Origin: an uncultured Blautia sp.
GTDB taxonomy: Bacteria > Bacillota > Clostridia > Lachnospirales > Lachnospiraceae
DNA length: 64,000 nt
Direction: 5' to 3'
Assembly (NCBI RefSeq): GCF_947654165.1
Contig: NZ_CANTKB010000020.1
Span: forward strand, 1 to 64,000
The notes beneath the pieces were generated by a model that was not told the origin of the DNA, did no database searches, and saw only the letters and a program-made list of their open reading frames with translations. Positions within the stretch are counted from its first letter, which is position 1; the number at the start of each line of letters is the position of its first letter. This document shows, piece by piece, positions 53,798 through 61,738 of this stretch. A program made the translations under genes and the position numbers.

Positions 53798-54304
53798 ATG
53801 GTCGGAGAAGTTCGAAGAGAAGAAATTTTAAAATATATTTCCAACAGCAGTGTACCGGTGTCCGGGACAGCTCTGGCAAAGATGTTTTGCGTCAGCCGTC
53901 AGGTGATCGTGCAGGATATTGCATTATTGCGGGCAAAAAATTGTGACATCCTTTCCACCAACAGAGGTTACATCATCAATCAGCCAAGGAAAGTTGAAAG
54001 GATTTTCTGGGTGTGTCATGAAGGGGATCAGATTGAAGAAGAATTAAACCATGTGGTGGATCTTGGTGGAACCGTGGTGGATGTTTTTGTACATCATGAG
54101 ATTTACGGAGAGCTGCGGGCACAGTTGAACATCAGCTCCAGACGACAGGTACAGCAGTTTGTGGAGGATATCCGAAGTGGGAAATCACAGCCACTTACAA
54201 ATCTTACTTCCGGGCACCATGGTCATACCATTTGTGCAGAGAGTGAGGAAGTGTTGGATCTGATTCAAGACAGTTTGATGCAAATGGGGATTTTCGAAAA
54301 ATAA
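53798..54304 (+). CDS. niaR: NAD biosynthesis repressor NiaR (3H domain)
   Basis: A 168-residue repressor with an N-terminal HTH (SGTALAKMFCVSRQVIVQDIALLRAKN) and a C-terminal 3H domain. The three conserved metal-binding histidine positions are in FVHHEIYGEL and SGHHGHTI. In Firmicutes it senses nicotinate and represses NAD genes. Last in the nadABC cluster; a palindrome at the nadA promoter is its likely target. Confidence 0.92.
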   Translation: MVGEVRREEILKYISNSSVPVSGTALAKMFCVSRQVIVQDIALLRAKNCDILSTNRGYIINQPRKVERIFWVCHEGDQIEEELNHVVDLGGTVVDVFVHHEIYGELRAQLNISSRRQVQQFVEDIRSGKSQPLTNLTSGHHGHTICAESEEVLDLIQDSLMQMGIFEK

Positions 54305-54328
54305 GAAATGTACAGGGAGGCGGTTTTT

Positions 54329-55246
54329 ATGAAATCTGATACAGAGATGATTTGTTCGAATTACGATGGTCTTTCTTTGTCTGTGCTGGTGACACAGCCG
54401 GAGGATGGATATCAGGGTGTGGTACAGATTTCTCATGGAATGGCAGAACACAAAGAGCGATATCTGCCGTTTATGGAATATCTTGCAAAATGCGGATATG
54501 CGGCTGTGATCCATGACCATCGAGGACATGGGAAAAGTGTGAGATCACAGGAAGATCTTGGATACTTTTACGAAGGTGGGGAGACGGCTGTGGTAGAAGA
54601 TCTCCACCAGATCACGGTGTGGGCAAAAAATCGGTTTCCAGGCGAGAAATTTTATATGCTGGGACATAGTATGGGATCTCTGGCTGCCAGAATGTATCTG
54701 AAAAAATATGATTATGAGCTGGACAAGCTGGTTCTCACAGGGCCGCCATGTAAAAATCCGGCTGTGGATTTTGGTCTTGCACTGGCCAGGATGCAGAAAA
54801 GATTCAAAGGCGGTAATTATAAAAGCAAAGAAATCGAAGCACTGGCATTTGGAGCGTTTGCAGCAAAGTTCCCCGAGGAAAAACATAAGACTTCCTGGAT
54901 CGCAGCAGATAAATCAGTAGTAAAAGCATATGATGAATCAGAACTTTGCGGTTTTCCTTTTACAGCAGATGGATTTGAGGGATTATTCCTGCTCATGAAA
55001 GGTGCTTACAGCAAAAAAGAATGGAGAATGGAGAAGCCGGAGCTTCCGATTCTGTTTCTGGCAGGAGAAGATGATCCCTGTGCAGGAAACGGCCGTCAGT
55101 TTGTAAAAGAAATGCAGTTTTTAAAAACAGTGGGTTATAAACAGGTGACGGGAAAGCGTTATCCTGGTATGCGTCATGAAATTTTGAATGAAAAAGATAA
55201 AGATTTGGTATATGAGAATATTGTAACCTATCTGAAAAGGGAATGA
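54329..55246 (+). CDS. Alpha/beta hydrolase, monoacylglycerol-lipase-like
   Basis: A 305-residue serine hydrolase (Hydrolase_4). VVQISHGMAEHKERYLPF begins the fold, the nucleophile is in GHSMGS (about residue 116), the acid in AGEDDPCAG and the histidine in GMRHEILNE. It resembles lysophospholipase/monoglyceride lipases; the substrate is not known. Start ATG 54329 is set by GGGAGGCGG at 54315-54323, rather than the GTG/ATG at 54308. No signal peptide is seen. Confidence 0.85.
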   Translation: MKSDTEMICSNYDGLSLSVLVTQPEDGYQGVVQISHGMAEHKERYLPFMEYLAKCGYAAVIHDHRGHGKSVRSQEDLGYFYEGGETAVVEDLHQITVWAKNRFPGEKFYMLGHSMGSLAARMYLKKYDYELDKLVLTGPPCKNPAVDFGLALARMQKRFKGGNYKSKEIEALAFGAFAAKFPEEKHKTSWIAADKSVVKAYDESELCGFPFTADGFEGLFLLMKGAYSKKEWRMEKPELPILFLAGEDDPCAGNGRQFVKEMQFLKTVGYKQVTGKRYPGMRHEILNEKDKDLVYENIVTYLKRE

Positions 55247-55253
55247 AGAATCT

Positions 55254-56213
55254 ATGGCGACAAAATCGAAACTTCTTGAGATGTTAGAGAAAAACCGAGG
55301 TGTCTGTCTGTCAGGGGAAAAGCTGGCCCAGCAATTGGGCGTTTCCAGGGCTGCCGTATGGAAAGCCATCAAACAATTGCGTGAGGAAGGATATGAGATT
55401 TGTGCAGTTACAAACAAAGGTTATACTTTGACAGAGGGAAATGACATTCTTTCTTCAGAAGCGATCCGGTGTTTTCTGGAACATGGAGAGGCAGAGGTGC
55501 AGGTGTTCCAGGAGATTTCCTCTACCAGCCAGGTGCTGAAACAGATGGCTATGGAAAAAAAACTTCCCCATGGCTCAGTGGTTGCGGCTAATTGTCAGAA
55601 CCGGGGAAAGGGAAGAAAAGGCAGAAGATTTTATTCTCCGGGGAACAGTGGTCTGTACCTCAGTGTGCTTCTGTATCCCCAAAAAACAGCAGGAGAAAGC
55701 CTGACAATCACAGCAGCAGCGGCTGTGGCTGTGTGCAGGGCAGTGGAGGCATGCTGTGGGAAAACGCTTGGAATCAAGTGGGTAAATGACCTGTATTTGC
55801 ATGAAAAGAAGGTGTGTGGGATTCTCACAGAAGCGGTGACAGACTTCGAAACCGGAGATATTGAGTTTGCGGTGGTTGGAATCGGATTAAATCTTTATGA
55901 ACCGGAGGGCGGATTTCCCGGAGAGCTTGCAGGAAAGGCAGGAAATATCCTGCAGAGGGATGAAAATGTGGACAGAAACCGTCTGGCGGGCTGTATTGTG
56001 AATGAACTTTTAAAAGAGATAGAAAAAAATGAAATTCCAAAGGAGTATATTCAGAGAAATATTGTTCCGGGAAGATGGATCTTGATACGGCAGGGAGAAA
56101 CCAGCCGCAGAGTAAAAGCAGAAAGAATTTTGGAGGACGGGAGATTGCTGGTCATACGGGAAGATGGTGAGAAGGAATTGCTTCAAAATGGAGACGTGTC
56201 ACTGGAGCTGTAG
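55254..56213 (+). CDS. birA: Biotin-protein ligase BirA
   Basis: BirA, 319 residues, bifunctional class: the N-terminal HTH (SGEKLAQQLGVSRAAVWKAIKQLREEGYEI) binds biotin operators; the catalytic domain holds the biotinyl-AMP loop around NRGKGRKGRRFYSP and KWVNDLYLHEKKVCGIL; a C-terminal SH3-like cap follows. It attaches biotin to carboxylases and represses biotin genes. It follows the hydrolase after 7 bp, possibly co-transcribed. Confidence 0.94.
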   Translation: MATKSKLLEMLEKNRGVCLSGEKLAQQLGVSRAAVWKAIKQLREEGYEICAVTNKGYTLTEGNDILSSEAIRCFLEHGEAEVQVFQEISSTSQVLKQMAMEKKLPHGSVVAANCQNRGKGRKGRRFYSPGNSGLYLSVLLYPQKTAGESLTITAAAAVAVCRAVEACCGKTLGIKWVNDLYLHEKKVCGILTEAVTDFETGDIEFAVVGIGLNLYEPEGGFPGELAGKAGNILQRDENVDRNRLAGCIVNELLKEIEKNEIPKEYIQRNIVPGRWILIRQGETSRRVKAERILEDGRLLVIREDGEKELLQNGDVSLEL

Positions 56214-56219
56214 CTCCAG

Positions 56220-56711
56220 TCAACGTTTCTTTCTTGGCGTAAAACTATGACAGAAGACCTGTACCAGGATAATACCAAACAGAGCACCGACACTGTCAAT
56301 CATCACATCTCTCTTTGAAGGTCCTCTTCCTGCCACAAAGGATTGATGAAATTCGTCTGTGCAGGCAAACCCTACGGAGAGCAGCCCTGCCAGGATAAAG
56401 AGGGCAAATCCACGGACTCCGTATACATAAAGAGGGAAGGACAGACAAATGGCAAGGATAAAGTATTCGGTCATATGTGCCAGCTTCCGCACCGGCAGTT
56501 CGATTTTATCTGCGTAGTTTTGTTTATCCCACTCAGAGAGATTTTTGTCTAAGATGCGGTCTGCCACAGAGACAATCCCATAACTGATCTTATGGCTTAA
56601 ATTTCTGGATTCCGTTCCGGTCTGTCCGGAAAAGCTGAAAATGATGTACATCATCGCAAGGGCAGGAAGAAAAGAAAATGGTTTCAGCATGTAAATGATA
56701 AATTTTTTCAT
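56220..56711 (-). CDS. VanZ-like family membrane protein
   Basis: A 163-residue VanZ-like protein with about four hydrophobic segments. IIFSFSGQTG near the N-terminus and DEFHQSFVAGRGPSKRDVMIDSVGALFGI near the C-terminus (split: DEFHQSFVAGRGPS, then DVMIDSVGALFG) are family features. Some VanZ members give low-level teicoplanin resistance; most are uncharacterised. Convergent with birA and separated by 6 bp. Confidence 0.85.
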   Translation of the reverse strand: MKKFIIYMLKPFSFLPALAMMYIIFSFSGQTGTESRNLSHKISYGIVSVADRILDKNLSEWDKQNYADKIELPVRKLAHMTEYFILAICLSFPLYVYGVRGFALFILAGLLSVGFACTDEFHQSFVAGRGPSKRDVMIDSVGALFGIILVQVFCHSFTPRKKR

Positions 56712-57055
56712 GTTCTGCTCCTTTCCAGGAAAATAGTATATGCAATGTTTTCGGGTTTTCTTGTGTAAAGCGTAAAATTACTTTTTACAGATTCACTCAG
56801 AAAGAGTACCATTTTTTGTAAGCGTTGTAAAGTTTTAGATTTCATTGTTGCTGGTGTAAATAGTTATTTTATGGGGAGGCATGGAGAGTATTATGCAAGA
56901 GAAACTATTATACGTTCAGGAATTCATGTGGAAATCGAATATTATGTGGAGAACGGTGTAAATATTGCAACGAAAATAAGTTCAAACGGAGATGAATTAG
57001 AGCCAGCGGCTTCTTTTTATCAATAGAATGAATAATTAAAAAAAATAAAAAACTT
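56712..57055. other. Gap with a short orphan frame (56871-57026)
   Basis: About 340 bp before the T-box. An open frame on the plus strand from 56769 to TAG 57026 contains an ATG at 56871 (51 codons). The stretch GRHGEYYARETIIRSG looks like real coding sequence of a mobile-element protein, but no ribosome site precedes it. It may be a remnant. Nothing else is seen in the gap. Confidence 0.35.
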
Positions 57056-57083
57056 TTGACAAATAAAAAAATAAGAATATACT
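57056..57083 (+). promoter_or_regulatory. Promoter of the T-box transcript
   Basis: TTGACA (57056-57061), 16 bp, TATACT (57078-57083), upstream of the leader. Confidence 0.8.
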
Positions 57084-57104
57084 AGGTAATATAAATAAAA
57101 AACG

Positions 57105-57389
57105 AAACGGCAATGAAAAGAAGAGTACATTTTCGGAAACGGCAAAGAGAGCTTCAGTTGGTGAGAAGAAGTGCGGAGAAGAGAATGGAAGATGGTCTTG
57201 GAGCCTCGCACCGACTGCAAATTTGCATAGGCTGCGATGGGAGTGCCCATTACAGCACCAGGATATAAGGAATAAGAATATTCCCGTATCTGTCAGAGGT
57301 CTCTGTTTTCAGAGATAAAATAAGGTGGTACCACGAAGTATTATGCTCTCGTCCTTAGTGTTTTTAACACAGGGACGGGAGCTTTTTTT
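57105..57389 (+). promoter_or_regulatory. T-box riboswitch leader
   Basis: The T-box sequence AAGGTGGTACCACG is at 57322-57335. The intrinsic terminator is GCTCTCGTCC (57345-57354) with GGGACGGGAGC (57372-57382) and a T run. Stem I carries the AGTA motif (57124-57127) opposite GAA near 57188-57190. With that register the specifier is GAT (57191-57193, Asp); TGG is two bases further (57193-57195, Trp). Uncharged cognate tRNA would stabilise antitermination and turn on the transporter. Confidence 0.9.
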
Positions 57390-57416
57390 CGTTTCATTGT
57401 CAAGAAGGAGGTACAT

Positions 57417-58751
57417 ATGAGTCAACAAACGCAAAGCAAAGAAACAACAGCAAAATGGTCCGGCAGTCTTGGGTTTATTATGGCTGCTGCAGGTTCTGCT
57501 GTAGGGATGGGAAATCTCTGGCGATTTCCTATGCTGGTAGGAGAGAACGGAGGAGGAGCCTTTGTTCTGGTATATCTGATCTGTATTTTTCTGGTGGGGA
57601 TTCCTATGATCATCGCAGAAGTTACAATCGGACGTGCAGGGGGAAAAGATGCATTCGGAAGTTATAAAGCACTGAATAAGAAATGGGGCGGTGTAGGTAT
57701 TCTGGCAGTGATCACCAGCTTTATCGGTCTTTCTTATTATGCAGTGTTAGGTGGCTGGGTGATTCGCTATATATTCGCTGCAGTTACCGGTGCATCAGAA
57801 AAAGGTACTGAATTTTTCCAGACATTTACAGCAAATCCGGGAAGTCAGATCATCTATTATCTGGTATTTATGGTTATCACGGTTTTGATTGTGGTAAGAG
57901 GAGTGCAGAAAGGGATTGAAAGTTCCTGTAAAGTGATGATGCCGCTTCTGGTTGTATGTATGCTAGTGATCGTTGTCCGTTCCTGCACATTGCCGGGTGC
58001 AGCAGCAGGAATTGAATTTTTCCTGAAACCGGATTTTTCCAAGCTGACACCAGATGCATTTTTGCAGGCATTGGGACAGGTATTCTTCTCTCTTTCCCTG
58101 GGAACAGGCGCAACCATCACTTATGGTGCTTACCTTGGAAAAGACCAGAAGATTGTAAAAAGTGCAGGAAGCATTGCTTTCTTCGATACACTGGTGGCAA
58201 TGATTGCAGGTTTTGCCATTCTCCCGGCTGTATTTGCATTTGGATTTGACCCGGAAAGCGGTCCGAGCCTGATGTTCCAGACTCTTCCTACGGTATTTGG
58301 AGAGATGCCGGGCGGTCGTATTTTTGGTGTTATTTTCTTTATCCTGGTATTGTTTGCAGCAATATCTACCAGCATTGCCTATCTGGAAGTTGTGGTATCT
58401 TTTGCAGTCAATACCTTTAAAGTGACCAGAACCAAGGCTGCGATTATCTTTAGTGTTTTAATTACCTGCCTTGGCATTCCGTGTGCATTAAGCTTCGGTA
58501 TCTGGAGTGATATCAAGATTGCCGGAAAAGGGTTCTTTGATCTGGCAGATTATCTGGTATCCAATGTTTCTCTGCCAATCGGCGGTATTCTTGCCTGCAT
58601 TTTTATTGGATGGGTATGGAAGACAAAACATGCAGTTCGTGAGATCACCAATGAAGGAAAAGTGAGCTTTAAACTGGCAGGGCTTTGGTCTGTACTGATC
58701 AAATATGTGCTTCCGATACTGATCGCAGTGGTATTTGTCACATCTTTATAA
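57417..58751 (+). CDS. NSS/SNF family sodium-dependent amino-acid transporter
   Basis: A 444-residue LeuT-fold transporter, 11-12 membrane helices. The N-terminal sodium/substrate site NLWRFPMLVGENGGGAFVLVY (split: NLWRFPMLVGENGG) is clear, followed by GLSYYAVLGGW. It lies under a T-box, so it should import an amino acid whose tRNA is sensed by that leader; the specifier is ambiguous between aspartate and tryptophan codons. Tyrosine and tryptophan transporters of this family are known. AAGGAGG precedes the ATG. Confidence 0.9.
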   Translation: MSQQTQSKETTAKWSGSLGFIMAAAGSAVGMGNLWRFPMLVGENGGGAFVLVYLICIFLVGIPMIIAEVTIGRAGGKDAFGSYKALNKKWGGVGILAVITSFIGLSYYAVLGGWVIRYIFAAVTGASEKGTEFFQTFTANPGSQIIYYLVFMVITVLIVVRGVQKGIESSCKVMMPLLVVCMLVIVVRSCTLPGAAAGIEFFLKPDFSKLTPDAFLQALGQVFFSLSLGTGATITYGAYLGKDQKIVKSAGSIAFFDTLVAMIAGFAILPAVFAFGFDPESGPSLMFQTLPTVFGEMPGGRIFGVIFFILVLFAAISTSIAYLEVVVSFAVNTFKVTRTKAAIIFSVLITCLGIPCALSFGIWSDIKIAGKGFFDLADYLVSNVSLPIGGILACIFIGWVWKTKHAVREITNEGKVSFKLAGLWSVLIKYVLPILIAVVFVTSL

Positions 58752-58758
58752 ACTACAG

Positions 58759-58786
58759 GGAGTTGTCTCATCATAGAGGCAGCTCC
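58759..58786 (+). terminator. Terminator-like hairpin after NSS transporter
   Basis: GGAGTTGTCTC pairs with GAGGCAGCTCC (about 9 of 11) with a 6-nt loop; a short T-rich stretch follows. Confidence 0.6.
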
Positions 58787-58796
58787 TATTTTGTTA

Positions 58797-58825
58797 TAGT
58801 CAAATAGAGGAAAATAAGGTATAAT
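58797..58825 (+). promoter_or_regulatory. Candidate promoter of thyA-dfrA
   Basis: TATAAT at 58820-58825 is consensus; the -35 (TAGTCA, 58797-58802, 17-bp spacing) is weak. Confidence 0.5.
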
Positions 58826-58877
58826 AGTTGCACAACGTGAAATCCAAGCAATGCAGGATAAGAGAAAGGACAGGATA

Positions 58878-59729
58878 ATGAGTTTAGCAGATAAATTGTT
58901 TATTGATATGTGCCGTGATATTCTGGAAAACGGAACGGATACCAAGGGTGAGAAGGTACGTCCCAAATGGGAAGATACCGGAGAATTTGCCTACACCATC
59001 AAACGTTTTGGTGTGGTGAACCGTTATGACCTTCGGAAAGAATTTCCGGCATTAACTCTCAGAAAGACAGCGTTAAAGAGCTGTATGGATGAAATTCTCT
59101 GGATCTACCAGAAAAAATCCAATAATATCAAAGATTTAAAACCACATATCTGGGATGCCTGGGCAGATGAAAATGGCTCCATCGGCACCTGTTACGGTGA
59201 TGTGGTAGGGCGGAAGTTTATGTATAAGGGTGAGCAGACGGATCAGATGGATTATGTGCTGAAGCAGTTAAAAGAAAATCCATACAGCAGGAGAATCATG
59301 ACAAACCTGTATCAGTTTGAGTATCTTCACAGCGGAGCACTGGATCCTTGCTGTTACAGCATGACCTACAACGTGACGAAAGAAAGAAACAGCGAAAGAC
59401 TGGTTTTAAACGGCGTGCTGAATCAGCGTTCCCAGGATGTGCTCGCAGCAAACAACTGGAATGTGTGTCAGTATGCGATTCTTTTAATGATGGTAGCTCA
59501 GGTGAACGATATGATCCCGGGAGAACTGGTACATGTGATCGCAGATGCTCATATTTATGACCGTCATGTGGATGCGGTAAAAGAGTTGATCACCAGGACA
59601 CCGTATCCGGCACCGAAGGTATCTCTGAATCCCGAGGTAAAGGATTTTTACAAATTTACCACAGATGATTTGATCGTGGAAGATTATCAGGCAGGACCAC
59701 AGGTGAAAAATATACCTATTGCAGTGTGA
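58878..59729 (+). CDS. thyA: Thymidylate synthase
   Basis: ThyA-type thymidylate synthase, 283 residues, dUMP to dTMP with methylene-tetrahydrofolate. The catalytic cysteine is in LDPCCYSMTYNV and the substrate-binding run in NQRSQDVLAANNWNVCQYAILLMMV; GELVHVIADAHIYDRH follows. The sequence is divergent from the E. coli type, with two adjacent cysteines at the active site. Start ATG 58878 follows AAAGGACAGG; the earlier in-frame ATG at 58851 is unlikely. Followed by dfrA, which regenerates the folate. Confidence 0.93.
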   Translation: MSLADKLFIDMCRDILENGTDTKGEKVRPKWEDTGEFAYTIKRFGVVNRYDLRKEFPALTLRKTALKSCMDEILWIYQKKSNNIKDLKPHIWDAWADENGSIGTCYGDVVGRKFMYKGEQTDQMDYVLKQLKENPYSRRIMTNLYQFEYLHSGALDPCCYSMTYNVTKERNSERLVLNGVLNQRSQDVLAANNWNVCQYAILLMMVAQVNDMIPGELVHVIADAHIYDRHVDAVKELITRTPYPAPKVSLNPEVKDFYKFTTDDLIVEDYQAGPQVKNIPIAV

Positions 59730-59742
59730 GAGAGGAGAAAAG

Positions 59743-60231
59743 ATGAACTTAATCGTAGCAGCAGATGCCAACTGGGGCATCGGAAAAGAAAATAAACTGT
59801 TGGTGAGTATTCCGGCAGATATGAAATTTTTCAGAACTACCACCACAGGGAAAGTGGTTGTCATGGGAAGAAAAACACTGGAAAGTTTTCCGGGAGGTCT
59901 TCCCCTGAAAAACAGAGTAAATATTGTAATCACCAGAGACAAAAATTATAAAGCAAAAGATGCAGTGATTGTCCACAGCATTGAAGAAGCACTGGAAGAA
60001 GTCAAGAAATATCAGTCAGAGGATGTTTATGTGATTGGCGGAGACAGCATTTACAGGCAGATGCTGCCATACTGTGACAGGGCACATGTGACCAAGATTG
60101 ATTTTGCTTATGAAGCAGATACCTTCTTCCCAAATCTGGATGAGGATGCACAGTGGAAAGTTACAGAAAGAAGTGAGGAACAGACATACTTTGATCTGGA
60201 GTATGAGTTCCGGACTTATGAGAGAGTCTGA
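59743..60231 (+). CDS. dfrA: Dihydrofolate reductase
   Basis: DHFR, 162 residues. IVAADANWGIGKENKLLVSIPADMKFFR begins the fold (split: IVAADANWGIGK), VVMGRKTLESFPGGLPL binds NADPH, and VYVIGGDSIYRQMLP is in the C-terminal half. Coupled to thyA, as is common, since ThyA produces dihydrofolate. Start ATG 59743 with AGAGGAGA. A long terminator follows at 60251. Confidence 0.95.
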   Translation: MNLIVAADANWGIGKENKLLVSIPADMKFFRTTTTGKVVVMGRKTLESFPGGLPLKNRVNIVITRDKNYKAKDAVIVHSIEEALEEVKKYQSEDVYVIGGDSIYRQMLPYCDRAHVTKIDFAYEADTFFPNLDEDAQWKVTERSEEQTYFDLEYEFRTYERV

Positions 60232-60250
60232 TATTGTTTCGTTATAGAAA

Positions 60251-60297
60251 AAGGATACGGCCAATCTATTTTGTAGACTGGCTGTATCCTTTTTTTA
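60251..60297 (+). terminator. Terminator after dfrA
   Basis: AAGGATACGGCCA pairs with TGGCTGTATCCTT (one mismatch), then a T run. Confidence 0.85.
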
Positions 60298-60702
60298 TGG
60301 CATATTCAAAAATGTTTTTCCGTTCTTTGATGGTTTTTGCATAATTGCTCAAACTTCCCACATTTGTTTGTTGTGGCACATCTTGAAAAAAATATTTTCA
60401 GCCATAAATAGGCCAAATCTCATGATTTCTTTGTTCCAACCTACTTTTTGTGACTCCAATAGGTGGAAGTGCATGTTTTTCTCATATGAGCCTACTTTTT
60501 TCTGACATCAATAGGCTAAATTCCAAACTTTCCACTTTTCAACTTATTTTTCTCTCTTAAAATATAGGCCGAATTTAGATAATCTTGTTCAACAGCCTAT
60601 TTTGATCTAAAATATGTAGGTGTGATTTTAGATTTATTTAAAAACAACCTATTTGTGTCTGAAAAATGTAGGCTAAAAATCACAAAATAATATTTTTAAC
60701 TG
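60298..60702. repeat. Array of about six 52-bp degenerate palindromic repeats
   Basis: TAGG-type hubs (ATAGG or GTAGG) begin at 60408, 60459, 60511, 60564, 60616 and 60668, spacing 51, 52, 53, 52, 52 bp. Each is preceded by CCTA-(N about 17)-TAGG palindromes starting at 60440, 60491, 60543 (degenerate), 60596 and 60648, total length 24-25 bp. Flanking bases covary (ACCTA/TAGGT; GCCTA/TAGGC). The 52-bp period equals five DNA helical turns. No protein-coding gene is in this stretch. Function unknown; it could be phased protein binding or a series of RNA hairpins. Confidence 0.75.
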
Positions 60703-60748
60703 AAAAAAGCATTGGACAGGGACTCATCTGTTATAGCAATGCTTTTTT
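60703..60748. terminator. Bidirectional terminator after the repeat array
   Basis: AAAAAAGCATTG (60703-60714) pairs perfectly with CAATGCTTTTTT (60737-60748). Confidence 0.8.
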
Positions 60749-60855
60749 ATGAGCTGAAATATTGATTTTTCTATCAGGAGCAAAAATATATAGTCTTTCT
60801 CACAATAGCATGATATAATCCTTGTATAGAATTCCTCTGTAGAATCGGAGGAAAT

Positions 60856-61598
60856 ATGAAGAAACGAAAAACATTACAGAACTTGACAATTTAAGATAAT
60901 TTTCTTTTTGGTGCAGTTATGCAGAAGATGAAAATCATACGCATTATAACGTAGAAATGCAGGTACAAAAGAAGAAAGCACTTGGAAAGCGAAGCAGGTA
61001 TTATCACAGCCAGATGGTAATGGAATCTTTAGAAAGTGGAGAGGATTATGAGTCACTGCCTGATACATATGTGATTTTTGTATGTGATTTTGATCCATTT
61101 GGACATGGTTTATACTGTTATACGTTTAGAAATGAATGTGAAGAAAGTAAAACAGTAGAACTGTGGGATGGCTGTTGTACAATCTTTCTCAGTACCAAAG
61201 GGAAAAATGAAGAATCTGTTCCACCTGAGCTGGTCAGGTTTCTGAAGTTTGTGACGGCAAATCTTAAAGAAAGTGAACAGGATTTTGGAGATGAATTGGT
61301 GAATCGATTCCAGAATTCTATTCGTGATATTAAGAAAAGCCGGGAAATGGGAGAGCGTTATATGATTTTTGAAGAAATACTGCGAGAGGAAAAACAGGAA
61401 GGAAGGCTTGAAGCCAGGCAAGAATCGGTTTTTGTCTTATTGGAAGATTTAGGTGAAATCCCGGTAGAATTACGGGATAGGATAGAAAATCTGGAAGATA
61501 TAGGAAAACTGAAAATTCTTATTAAGATAGCTGCTAAAACTGATTCGATCGCCGATTTTGCAAAAGAAGCAGAACCATATTTTATTTCTGAAGACTAA
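60856..61598 (+). pseudogene. Broken Rpn/PD-(D/E)XK transposase-like gene
   Basis: A degraded member of the Rpn family (recombination-promoting nuclease/putative transposase). The start at ATG 60856 (site TCGGAGG) encodes KKRKTLQNLTI then TAA, followed in the same frame by DNFLFGAVM. The reading then must shift, with most of the N-terminal catalytic region deleted, to continue as EDENHTHYNVEMQVQKKKALG at about 60930. From there it is intact to 61598 (YYHSQMVMESLESGEDYESLP, then TYVIFVCDFDPFG). The result has a nonsense change plus a deletion and frameshift and is surely inactive. The C-terminal helical tail (REEKQEGRLEARQES) is typical. Confidence 0.8.
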
Positions 61599-61614
61599 AA
61601 GTCAACATATCTAT

Positions 61615-61642
61615 GGAACTGTTGCACGAGTGTAACAGTTCC
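61615..61642. other. Hairpin after the Rpn remnant
   Basis: GGAACTGTT (61615-61623) pairs perfectly with AACAGTTCC (61634-61642) with inner GCAC/GTGT pairing. No T run on either side; it may mark the former element end. Confidence 0.5.
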
Positions 61643-61738
61643 ACTTATAAAACGTCTTAAAAGTATCTTATTAATTCAATCATTTATCAAAAAAAATTCA
61701 CAGAGGAATTCTATAAACACATTTCATAAAGTCCAAAA

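Noticed and set aside
60408..60702. CRISPR array
   Set aside because: The repeat units are degenerate (many differences between copies), the spacing is a constant 52 bp without unique spacers flanked by identical repeats, and no cas gene is nearby.
60957..61598. Intact gene starting at ATG 60957
   Set aside because: The coding frame continues upstream without a start (EDENHTHYNVE), and earlier family residues are found further upstream in another frame, so the gene is truncated.
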